A stretch of 11,769 nt of DNA from an uncultured Ruminococcus sp. (GTDB lineage Bacteria; Bacillota_A; Clostridia; Oscillospirales; Ruminococcaceae): positions 1-11,769 of the forward strand of contig CALFMA010000153.1 of assembly GCA_937880065.1 (NCBI GenBank), read 5' to 3'. The translations under genes and the position numbers were made by a program. The first letter of the stretch is position 1; the number at the start of each line of letters is the position of its first letter. Below the pieces are notes generated by a model. It was not told where the DNA came from. It worked only from the letters and a program-made list of their open reading frames with translations, and ran no database searches. Shown here in pieces: positions 6,521-11,769 of the stretch.

Positions 6521-7780
6521 ATGAACAGCGAATATGAAAACAAATATGAAAACGAACAAGCATTACAGCAAAAAGAACAGGCTGAACGTGCGGAAATTGA
6601 AAATCAGTTAAGTACGTATCTTTTAAACGATGAAAAAATACTCTGGTGCGGAAAACAGCAGCCCGGAACACCTACAGCTACGCCTTTATGGGTAAAAGCA
6701 ACATTATTTCTATTATTGTTTGCTTTTATATATTTTTTCTTCTTTAACTTTTTTACATTTTTCAACAGAATAATTCCGCTGATCGCTGCGGCTGTTATTT
6801 CTGTAATTCTATATATTAAAATACCCAAAATACTTTCAAATCCAAACAGCAAGATTAAATTTACCACATACAGCTATGCGATAACAAATAAAAGACTTAT
6901 CACTTACTCCAATAGCGGAATTAAATCAAATGACCTCAAAAAAATCAAATATGTCAAATGCTTTCAATCCGACAACGGCAGAGGAAATGTTTATTACTCC
7001 GATTTTTGTGATTTTAATGTAACAAAAAACGGTACTGCAATTGTAGTCGGTAAGAGCAGAAAAAGAGATAACATAGAAGTAAAGAATTTGTACAACATTA
7101 TTAATCCAAAAGAAGTTTGCGAAATTTTACAGAACGCTGTTAACGGCTATGCAGACACCTCGTATTACAGTAATTCTGAGCCTGTCCATAAAGCACCCGC
7201 AGCTGAAATCGCAGCTTCACAGTATATTCCGCCACGCTACAGTTACAGCGAGTATTCCTATGAGTTTACGGAAAAAACCGAAAGTGATGAGGAAATTCTC
7301 TGGACAGGCAACGTCAAGAATTACTCCAATCTTAAAATTGTATTTCTTTTATTTATGAGTTTGATTCCGCTTTTTTCGTGTATCATTATAATTATTTTTG
7401 TAAAATCTATAATGGCTGCAATGATAGCTATTACTATAGCTGCCGCAGATATTTACGGCTATATTAAAATGAAAAAAGAATCAGAATTTCTTGTTGCAAT
7501 TACTGACCGCCGACTTTTAATAAAAAAGAAAAAAGATACATACACTTCCATAAGTTTTGAATTCATAAACAGTATAAGCCACGACAAAAATGCCGTTTTT
7601 ATCAAGGTACTTTATAAAAGCGATGTGATTAAATATCAGAGAGAAATACAGAACTCAAACCCCAATAGTACTGTATTTGAACCTTATACCGATTATGTTT
7701 TTGTCATTGAAAACGGTGCAGAGGATTTTTATAACACACTTTTAAGTTTAACATCATCTAATAACAAACAGCCGTATTAA
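6521..7780 (+). CDS. Membrane protein with two copies of a PH-like/two-TM unit, unknown function
   Basis: A 419-aa protein with an internal duplication. Each unit begins with a DE(K/E)ILW-G motif (37-44 and 256-263), is followed by paired hydrophobic segments (about 60-81 and 84-104; 271-294 and 297-314), and then an (Y/V)AIT-(K/R)RL motif (119-126 and 325-332) opening a beta-rich region. 'AIT..RL' after a pair of helices is typical of bacterial PH-domain (YdbS/YdbT-like) membrane proteins, so that is the likely family, though not certain. The N-terminus (1-30) is charged and Gln/Glu-rich, perhaps coiled coil. A Tyr/Ser-rich linker (210-250) joins the units. ATG 6521 has AAGGGGA at 6507-6513. 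It lies between queC and queF, 22 bases from each, with no terminator, so it should be transcribed with them. No link to queuosine is known to me. Confidence 0.85.
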   Translation: MNSEYENKYENEQALQQKEQAERAEIENQLSTYLLNDEKILWCGKQQPGTPTATPLWVKATLFLLLFAFIYFFFFNFFTFFNRIIPLIAAAVISVILYIKIPKILSNPNSKIKFTTYSYAITNKRLITYSNSGIKSNDLKKIKYVKCFQSDNGRGNVYYSDFCDFNVTKNGTAIVVGKSRKRDNIEVKNLYNIINPKEVCEILQNAVNGYADTSYYSNSEPVHKAPAAEIAASQYIPPRYSYSEYSYEFTEKTESDEEILWTGNVKNYSNLKIVFLLFMSLIPLFSCIIIIIFVKSIMAAMIAITIAAADIYGYIKMKKESEFLVAITDRRLLIKKKKDTYTSISFEFINSISHDKNAVFIKVLYKSDVIKYQREIQNSNPNSTVFEPYTDYVFVIENGAEDFYNTLLSLTSSNNKQPY

Positions 7781-7801
7781 CGGCAGAAAGAGAGGTCCGC
7801 T

Positions 7802-8299
7802 ATGGCAGGCAGAACAGATAACGAACACGGAGATATTACTCTCCTCGGCAATCAGCACATAAAATATTCTTCGGATTACTCCCCCGAAGTGCTTGAAACT
7901 TTCCCAAATAAGCACCCCGACAGGGATTACTTTGTAAAATTCAACTGTCCCGAATTTACAAGTCTTTGCCCTATTACAGGTCAGCCCGACTTTGCTGCAA
8001 TTTACATTTCATACGTTCCTGCGGTGAAAATGGTTGAGAGCAAATCTCTGAAACTCTATCTTTTCAGTTTCCGCAATCACGGAGATTTCCACGAGGACTG
8101 CGTGAATATCATTATGAATGACCTTATCAAGCTTATGGAGCCGAAATATATTGAAGTATGGGGAAAATTCCTCCCTCGTGGCGGTATTTCCATTGACCCG
8201 TACTGCAATTACGGTCAGCCGGGAACAAAATGGGAGCAGGTTGCGTGGGACAGACTTACCCAGCACGATATGTACCCCGAAACAATAAATAACCGATAA
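7802..8299 (+). CDS. queF: NADPH-dependent preQ0 reductase
   Basis: A 165-aa type I (unimodular) QueF, reducing the nitrile of preQ0 to the amine of preQ1. This is the last step before preQ1 enters tRNA. Catalytic C56 lies in [14 protein letters not shown], with D63 the partner acid. The QueF motif E79-S-K-S-L-K84 follows, then FHED (96-99). The length is that of the Bacillus type. ATG 7802 has GAGG at 7792-7795. It closes the operon and is followed by a strong terminator. The tRNA-inserting enzymes (Tgt, QueA, QueG/QueH) are not in the window. Confidence 0.96.
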   Translation: MAGRTDNEHGDITLLGNQHIKYSSDYSPEVLETFPNKHPDRDYFVKFNCPEFTSLCPITGQPDFAAIYISYVPAVKMVESKSLKLYLFSFRNHGDFHEDCVNIIMNDLIKLMEPKYIEVWGKFLPRGGISIDPYCNYGQPGTKWEQVAWDRLTQHDMYPETINNR

Positions 8300-8303
8300 A
8301 AAC

Positions 8304-8344
8304 AACCGCACACAGCAGAAAAGCCGTGTGCGGTTCATTTTTTA
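8304..8344. terminator. Bidirectional terminator between queF and the family 3 hydrolase gene
   Basis: A 10-bp perfect stem, AACCGCACAC (8304-8313) with 8326-8335, has T-rich tracts on both sides: CATTTTTT on the plus strand, GTTTTTAT on the minus. Two converging genes end within 12 bases of the hairpin, so it can serve both. Confidence 0.88.
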
Positions 8345-8346
8345 GA

Positions 8347-9576
8347 CTAATCAAGAAGTCCCATTTCATTTTTCTTTTCAAGAATTCGGATTACGCTTTC
8401 ATCAATGCGTTCCTCCGACAGCTTGCCCGATTTTACGGCAGCTTCAACATCATCAACAGCTGCACGTAAATCATTCGGCATAAGAATTATGTCAACTCCT
8501 GCCTCAATGGATTTTATAGCCGCTTCGCCGCTTGTGTAATTGTTGGTAATTGCACCCATTGCCTGTGAATCGGTAATGACAATTCCCTCAAATCCAAGCT
8601 TTTCTCTAAGCCAGTCCGTAACAACCACCGATGACAAATCAGCAGGCAGCTTATCCCCTGCCGCTTTCACAATCTGATGTCCTACCATTACAAAATCCGC
8701 ACCTGCGTCAATTCCGCCCTTGAATGCGGGAAATTCCGTAATTTCAAGTTCTTCAAGACTTCTGTCAATTTCAACGGTTTCATAGTGGGTATTGCCCGTA
8801 CCTGCTCCAAGTCCCGGGAAATGTTTCAGCGTAGATGCAACTTCCTGGGATTTCAAGCCCTTTATTATAGCTGTACACATATCGGAAACAACAAGAGGGT
8901 CGCTGCTGAAAATTCGGCTGCCCAGCTCATTTGTTTCGCTTATATTTACATCTGCAACAGGGGCGAAATTCACGTTAAATCCGCAGGCATTGAGATAAGT
9001 GCCGATTGTGATTCCTGCATTGTATGTGGCACTGTAATCGTTAAGCTTTCCGTAATAACTCATATTTTCAACGGGAGTTTTCCACAGCATTTTCTGAACT
9101 CTTGTTACAGAGCCGCCCTCCTCGTCAACTGCCTGAAACAAGCCGATACCGTTATTGTACTCCGCCGCCATTTCCTGCGAATCGCTCAATAAATCACAAA
9201 GCTGCTGTTCCCAGACTATATTTGCATCAAAGTAGATATATCCGCCGATTGGATATTCCTCATAGCACTTTTTATACCAATCATCAACGTATGTAAGCGT
9301 ATCATAGTAATATGTTGTCTTTTCGGGAACAGCCATAAACATCTGACACACCTTTTCGTGAATGTCCATTTTTTTCAGTTTCCGTTCAACTATCGGGGTA
9401 ATTTTAATTGCCTCGGTTGGGGGTTCTGTAGGAGGCTCTGTGACTTTTTCGGTAGTTGCCTTAGTTACCACAGATGTGATAGGCACAGGAGTTAACTCCA
9501 CAACCTTTTCCTCCTCCTGCTTACAGCCGGCCATCAAAAGTGATAAAAGCAGCATTGGTAAGATTAATTTTTTCAA
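8347..9576 (-). CDS. Lipoprotein, glycoside hydrolase family 3 (NagZ-like beta-N-acetylglucosaminidase)
   Basis: A 409-aa surface lipoprotein. The signal peptide ends in a lipobox LMAG-C18, then a Thr/Pro/Glu-rich linker with TEPP repeats (about 40-62) leads to a family 3 (TIM-barrel) domain from about 65 to the end. Visible motifs are VDEEGGSVTRV (150-160), KHFPG (251-255) and ITDSQAMGAI (334-343), where D336 is the presumed nucleophile. In NagZ the acid/base is a histidine in an Asp-Ser-His dyad. Here the matching triplet is N262-T-H264, with Asn replacing Asp, and GHG is replaced by GLG. Family members remove N-acetylglucosamine from peptidoglycan fragments or chitin-type sugars. The start is TTG 9576, six bases after GAGGG (9583-9587). 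It lies 18 bases behind the DUF5662-like gene, so it is probably the last gene of the lacI operon. Confidence 0.9.
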   Translation of the reverse strand: MKKLILPMLLLSLLMAGCKQEEEKVVELTPVPITSVVTKATTEKVTEPPTEPPTEAIKITPIVERKLKKMDIHEKVCQMFMAVPEKTTYYYDTLTYVDDWYKKCYEEYPIGGYIYFDANIVWEQQLCDLLSDSQEMAAEYNNGIGLFQAVDEEGGSVTRVQKMLWKTPVENMSYYGKLNDYSATYNAGITIGTYLNACGFNVNFAPVADVNISETNELGSRIFSSDPLVVSDMCTAIIKGLKSQEVASTLKHFPGLGAGTGNTHYETVEIDRSLEELEITEFPAFKGGIDAGADFVMVGHQIVKAAGDKLPADLSSVVVTDWLREKLGFEGIVITDSQAMGAITNNYTSGEAAIKSIEAGVDIILMPNDLRAAVDDVEAAVKSGKLSEERIDESVIRILEKKNEMGLLD

Positions 9577-9594
9577 TAAATTCCCTCATTTCTT

Positions 9595-10125
9595 TCACTT
9601 CCGCTGTCGTCTTATGTATGCAAATGTTGCGTCCTCGCCCTTTTCTGCAAGCATTTTAAGCAGAAATTCCAGTTTTCTCTCTGTTTTCGGATGAATAAAT
9701 CTTGTATTTTTTCCCTGCATGAAATATTCAAGAGGACAGCTGTCGTTGTATTTTTCTTTTTTGTAAATCTTTGATGCGGCAACACGGTCACAGAACATTT
9801 CAAACAGGTATTCATTTGGCATTTCTACGGGCATATGACTCTTTGTAACCATGGAATAATCAGACCAGTATTCGAAATGGTGGCGGTTTCTTCCCTTATG
9901 GTGAAGCCATGCCTTTGAATAGCCTCTTACTTCCCTTTCACGCTCATTAGGGCTTCTCACTCCCTGATAATATTTCACTCCGCAGAGAAATTCCGCAGGG
10001 GAAAATTTCGACAAATCGTGAAGAAGTCCACGCTTTATAATGCCTGCTTTGAAACAATGAATCATAACAAGATTTCTGTGCTGCATAACTGTAGTGAGAT
10101 GACCAAAAAAATTCTTTATCAGCAA
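9595..10125 (-). CDS. DUF5662-like protein, function unknown
   Basis: A 176-aa protein resembling the DUF5662 family of Firmicutes and their phages, by memory of the HDLSKFS and HHKGRNRHHFEYW segments. A histidine-rich set of residues (H23, H36-D37, H75-H76, H82-H83) gives it an HD-domain-like look, so a metal-dependent phosphohydrolase-like fold is possible, but no activity is known to me. There is no signal peptide and no membrane segment. The C-terminus is basic (IRRQRK). The start is TTG 10125, eight bases from AAAGGAG (10134-10140), which overlaps the end of the lacI-family gene region. It sits 15 bases after that regulator and 18 bases before the hydrolase gene. Confidence 0.82.
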   Translation of the reverse strand: MLIKNFFGHLTTVMQHRNLVMIHCFKAGIIKRGLLHDLSKFSPAEFLCGVKYYQGVRSPNEREREVRGYSKAWLHHKGRNRHHFEYWSDYSMVTKSHMPVEMPNEYLFEMFCDRVAASKIYKKEKYNDSCPLEYFMQGKNTRFIHPKTERKLEFLLKMLAEKGEDATFAYIRRQRK

Positions 10126-10133
10126 TTTCCTGA

Positions 10134-10140
10134 CTCCTTT
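10134..10140 (-). promoter_or_regulatory. Ribosome site for the TTG start of the DUF5662-like gene
   Basis: AAAGGAG on the minus strand, eight bases before TTG 10125. No ATG lies at suitable spacing, so the TTG start is favoured. The first in-frame ATG is codon 14. Confidence 0.65.
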
Positions 10141-11181
10141 TCAGACAGTTTTTCCGCTGTGACTTCTGAGGTCAAGAACGCTGTCCTTTTCGATAAGTTT
10201 ACCGCTGATTATTCTTCTTCCCTCGGTATATTCGGGATTATCAAGCTTTTTCACCATAAGCTCCACAGACTCCGATGCCATTTTCATAAGGTCAACTTCT
10301 ACAGTTGTAATGGCAGGAATACAGATATTTGAAACGGTATAATTATCATATCCCACAACGGAAATATCTTCGGGAACACGTACTCCCTTTGATTTAAGAG
10401 CCGCAATTATTCTGAATGCAGTTTCATCGCTGTTGCACACGAATGCTGTAGGCATATCGTCGGGGAAATCAATGTTGTCATAGAGGATTCCAAGTTCGTC
10501 ACGGTCCTCCAGAACCCATTCCTTTTTATAAGTAAGATTGTTCTCCATAAGGCATTTTCTGTAGCCGAGATAGCGATCATTGATACTGCTTGTAGTATTG
10601 AGAGAACCTACAAATCCGATGTTTTCGTGTCCTCTTTCCACGAGGTAATCAGTTACCATATATCCGCCGTGGTAGCTGTCGGAGTTGACAGAATCCACAT
10701 TGCAGCGGCTTACATAGAAATCAACGAAAAGAAGCGGAATTTCAATCTTGCTCAATGCCATAGCGTAATCGCTTCTGAGCTGACCGATGACGATTGCACC
10801 GTCAACTCTGCCCTCCATTACAGATGTTGGGAGAACGAGATTTTTTTCATTTACTCTTGAAATACTCTCATAAACCATTACCACATTTGCGGCGGAAAGC
10901 TTATTGGAAATATTTGCAGTAAGTTCCCAGTAGAAAGTTCCCATTGAGCCGATAAAACGCTCGGAAGTTAAAATTGCAACGCTTTTGCCTGTTTTCTGGG
11001 AATCCATTTTCTTCTTTAAGCCTGCACCTGACGGCTTATAGCCCATTTCTTCAGCAGTTTTACAAATCTGCTGTCTGACCTGCTCGCTTACGCCGTCCCT
11101 GCCGGCAAGAGCATTTGACACCGTAACAACGCTGACTCCCAGCTTTTCGGCAATGTCAATCATACGAACACCATTTTTCAT
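10141..11181 (-). CDS. LacI-family transcriptional regulator
   Basis: A 346-aa DNA-binding regulator. The N-terminal HTH is MIDIAEKLGVSVVTVSNALAG (7-27), with recognition helix around 18-26, then VSEQVRQQICKTAEEMGYKP completing the LacI headpiece (31-50). The periplasmic-binding-protein-like ligand domain fills about 67-340, with the family hallmark VPEDISVVGYDN near residue 280. No signal peptide is present. It acts on DNA in the cytoplasm and its ligand is probably a sugar or sugar derivative. The start is placed at ATG 11181, eight bases after AAGG (11190-11193). A GTG at 11196 would add five residues but overlaps that site. It leads the operon with the DUF5662-like and family 3 hydrolase genes and probably controls itself and them. 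Confidence 0.93.
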   Translation of the reverse strand: MKNGVRMIDIAEKLGVSVVTVSNALAGRDGVSEQVRQQICKTAEEMGYKPSGAGLKKKMDSQKTGKSVAILTSERFIGSMGTFYWELTANISNKLSAANVVMVYESISRVNEKNLVLPTSVMEGRVDGAIVIGQLRSDYAMALSKIEIPLLFVDFYVSRCNVDSVNSDSYHGGYMVTDYLVERGHENIGFVGSLNTTSSINDRYLGYRKCLMENNLTYKKEWVLEDRDELGILYDNIDFPDDMPTAFVCNSDETAFRIIAALKSKGVRVPEDISVVGYDNYTVSNICIPAITTVEVDLMKMASESVELMVKKLDNPEYTEGRRIISGKLIEKDSVLDLRSHSGKTV

Positions 11182-11202
11182 AAACAACACCTTCACAAAT
11201 CC

Positions 11203-11231
11203 GACAGCCGTTTTACTTAAAAAACGCTGTC
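11203..11231 (-). repeat. Hairpin in the leader of the lacI-family gene
   Basis: GACAGC (11203-11208) pairs with GCTGTC (11226-11231), and GTTTT (11210-11214) pairs with AAAAC (11221-11225) after a single bulged base, giving an 11-bp stem with a 6-nt loop. No T-run follows on the minus strand, so it is not a terminator. It lies seven bases upstream of the ribosome site and could influence translation. Confidence 0.4.
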
Positions 11232-11321
11232 TTATATTTTAGAGGTTCCCTAAAGTGATACCGCAGACATTTCCCATAATTTATGCCTGCATTGTCACCT
11301 TAACGCACATAATAACCTACA

Positions 11322-11342
11322 TTAAATTATATCATAATTTAA
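11322..11342. promoter_or_regulatory. Perfect AT-only inverted repeat over the -10 box
   Basis: TTAAATTAT (11322-11330) and its exact complement ATAATTTAA (11334-11342) flank a 3-base centre and overlap the predicted -10 element. The position suits an autoregulatory operator, but the arms contain only A and T and chance is a real alternative. Known LacI-family sites usually have a central CG, which this lacks. Confidence 0.35.
11326..11334 (-). promoter_or_regulatory. Probable promoter of the lacI operon (extended -10)
   Basis: On the minus strand TGA-TATAAT (11334 to 11326) is a perfect extended -10 element. At 17 bases the -35 hexamer would be TTTATT (11354-11349), a weak match that an extended -10 can tolerate. 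The leader would be about 135 nt. Confidence 0.6.
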
Positions 11343-11394
11343 GAAAAAAATAAAGGGTTTTTTAAATTTTTGTTAACTTCGATAATTTCAACAG

Positions 11395-11411
11395 AATATT
11401 AAATTAATATT
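11395..11411. repeat. AT-rich palindrome
   Basis: AATATTAA and TTAATATT flank one central A. The palindrome lies between the small-protein terminator and the lacI promoter. No role can be assigned. It may be an operator half of a paired system with 11322-11342 or chance in AT-rich DNA. Confidence 0.3.
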
Positions 11412-11415
11412 GCAC

Positions 11416-11457
11416 AAAAAAATCAAACCGCACAACTTTCAAATGAAGTTATGCGGT
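11416..11457 (-). terminator. Intrinsic terminator of the 55-aa protein gene
   Basis: On the minus strand the stem is ACCGCA (11457-11452) plus AACTT (11450-11446), pairing with 11438-11434 and 11432-11427, with one mismatch. The loop is 7 nt and the tail TTGATTTTTTT ends at 11416. It starts 20 bases after the stop of the 55-aa gene. Confidence 0.85.
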
Positions 11458-11477
11458 CAATTGATTACATTAGTCGA

Positions 11478-11645
11478 TTAATTTACCTTAGGCAAATAAG
11501 GATAGAGCTTGTTGTAATCCTCGGATATGGTTTCCTTGGAATTATTGGAGGGAATCAGCCCTGTCATATCTCCCCACGAAGCGGCAGGACAGATATATTC
11601 CTCATCTGTTACATCAGGCTCTTTCACAGGAAATTTTTCATTCAT
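11478..11645 (-). CDS. Small acidic protein of 55 aa, function unknown
   Basis: The reading frame runs from ATG 11645 to TAA 11478 on the minus strand, with GGAG eight bases upstream (11654-11657) and a terminator just downstream, so it is very likely a real gene. The protein begins MNEKFPVKEPDVTDEEYICP, has a central ASWGDMTGLIPSN (22-34) and ends EDYNKLYPYLPKVN. It has one cysteine (C19), no signal peptide and no membrane segment, and is acidic. I have a vague memory of similar small proteins in gut Clostridia carrying a TGLIP motif and a YPYLP tail, without a known role. It lies 15 bases after the end of the upstream minus-strand gene and is probably co-transcribed with it. It could be an accessory protein of that gene or a substrate peptide. 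Neither is shown. Confidence 0.7.
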   Translation of the reverse strand: MNEKFPVKEPDVTDEEYICPAASWGDMTGLIPSNNSKETISEDYNKLYPYLPKVN

Positions 11646-11660
11646 TTCAATCACTCCTTT

Positions 11661-11769
11661 TTATGATGTCATTTTTATTGTTTGCAAAACAGGAGTTTTT
11701 ATACCTGAAACAATATTGCTCCACCAACTAAACCTTGCCGTCAAATACTCGGCATAAAGAAAATTTCTC
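11661..11769 (-). CDS. 3' end of a minus-strand gene entering from beyond the window
   Basis: A minus-strand frame stays open from the window edge for 35 codons and stops at TAA 11661-11663, directly against the ribosome site of the 55-aa gene. The residues include LYAEYLTARFSWW and end in TIKMTS. Because its stop lies where an operon partner would end, it looks like the C-terminus of a real protein. A 35-codon open frame can also occur by chance, and I do not recognise the family. Confidence 0.45.
   Translation of the reverse strand, partial: RNFLYAEYLTARFSWWSNIVSGIKTPVLQTIKMTS

Noticed and set aside
8677..9192. Plus-strand open frame opposite the family 3 hydrolase gene
   Set aside because: It lies wholly antisense to a well-supported gene and its product is an unrecognisable Cys-rich sequence. 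The other open frame here (9362-9694) is also antisense.
11451..11757. Plus-strand open frames at the right end (11451-11666 and 11527-11757)
   Set aside because: They are antisense to the minus-strand 55-aa gene, which has a ribosome site and a correctly oriented terminator. The plus-strand frames have neither.

Overview
The window looks like chromosome from a low-G+C Firmicute of the class Clostridia, probably a Ruminococcus-like Oscillospiraceae. This is inferred from the AT-rich codon use, the consensus sigma-A promoters, the strong GGAGG ribosome sites and the protein sequences. No rRNA, tRNA, transposase, phage gene or CRISPR array is visible. Genes fill nearly all of the window, and the gaps hold recognisable promoters and terminators.

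Layout, plus strand first. (1) 86-697 is a stand-alone thrH-type HAD phosphatase/phosphotransferase closed by a strong terminator. (2) 796-3997 is a transcription unit with a consensus promoter and an inverted repeat resembling a YtrA/GntR operator. It encodes a membrane-anchored protein of unknown function, an ABC ATPase of the BcrA/lantibiotic-immunity type, and a six-TM permease that starts at TTG. A terminator follows. (3) 4008-8344 is a queuosine-precursor (preQ1) operon. It has a perfect -35/-10 promoter, a preQ1-I riboswitch feeding an intrinsic terminator, then queD, queE, folE, queC, a 419-aa membrane protein built from two copies of one domain, and queF. FolE, QueD, QueE, QueC and QueF together give the whole route from GTP to preQ1. 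Excess preQ1 would be expected to close the riboswitch and stop transcription.

Minus strand. (4) 11334 down to 8347 appears to be a three-gene operon: a LacI-family regulator, a DUF5662-like protein, and a lipoprotein of glycoside hydrolase family 3 (NagZ-like). It converges on queF through a bidirectional terminator. The LacI protein is the obvious candidate to regulate the two genes behind it, probably in response to a sugar. (5) At the right edge, the 3' end of a minus-strand gene runs in from outside. It is followed 15 nt later by a 55-aa protein gene (11645-11478) with a good ribosome site and its own terminator.

Most of the content belongs to known families. The items most worth a second look are the unassigned 55-aa protein, the duplicated-domain membrane protein inside the queuosine operon, the YtrA-like operator in front of an ABC operon with no visible YtrA, and the Asp-to-Asn change in the presumed catalytic dyad of the family 3 hydrolase.
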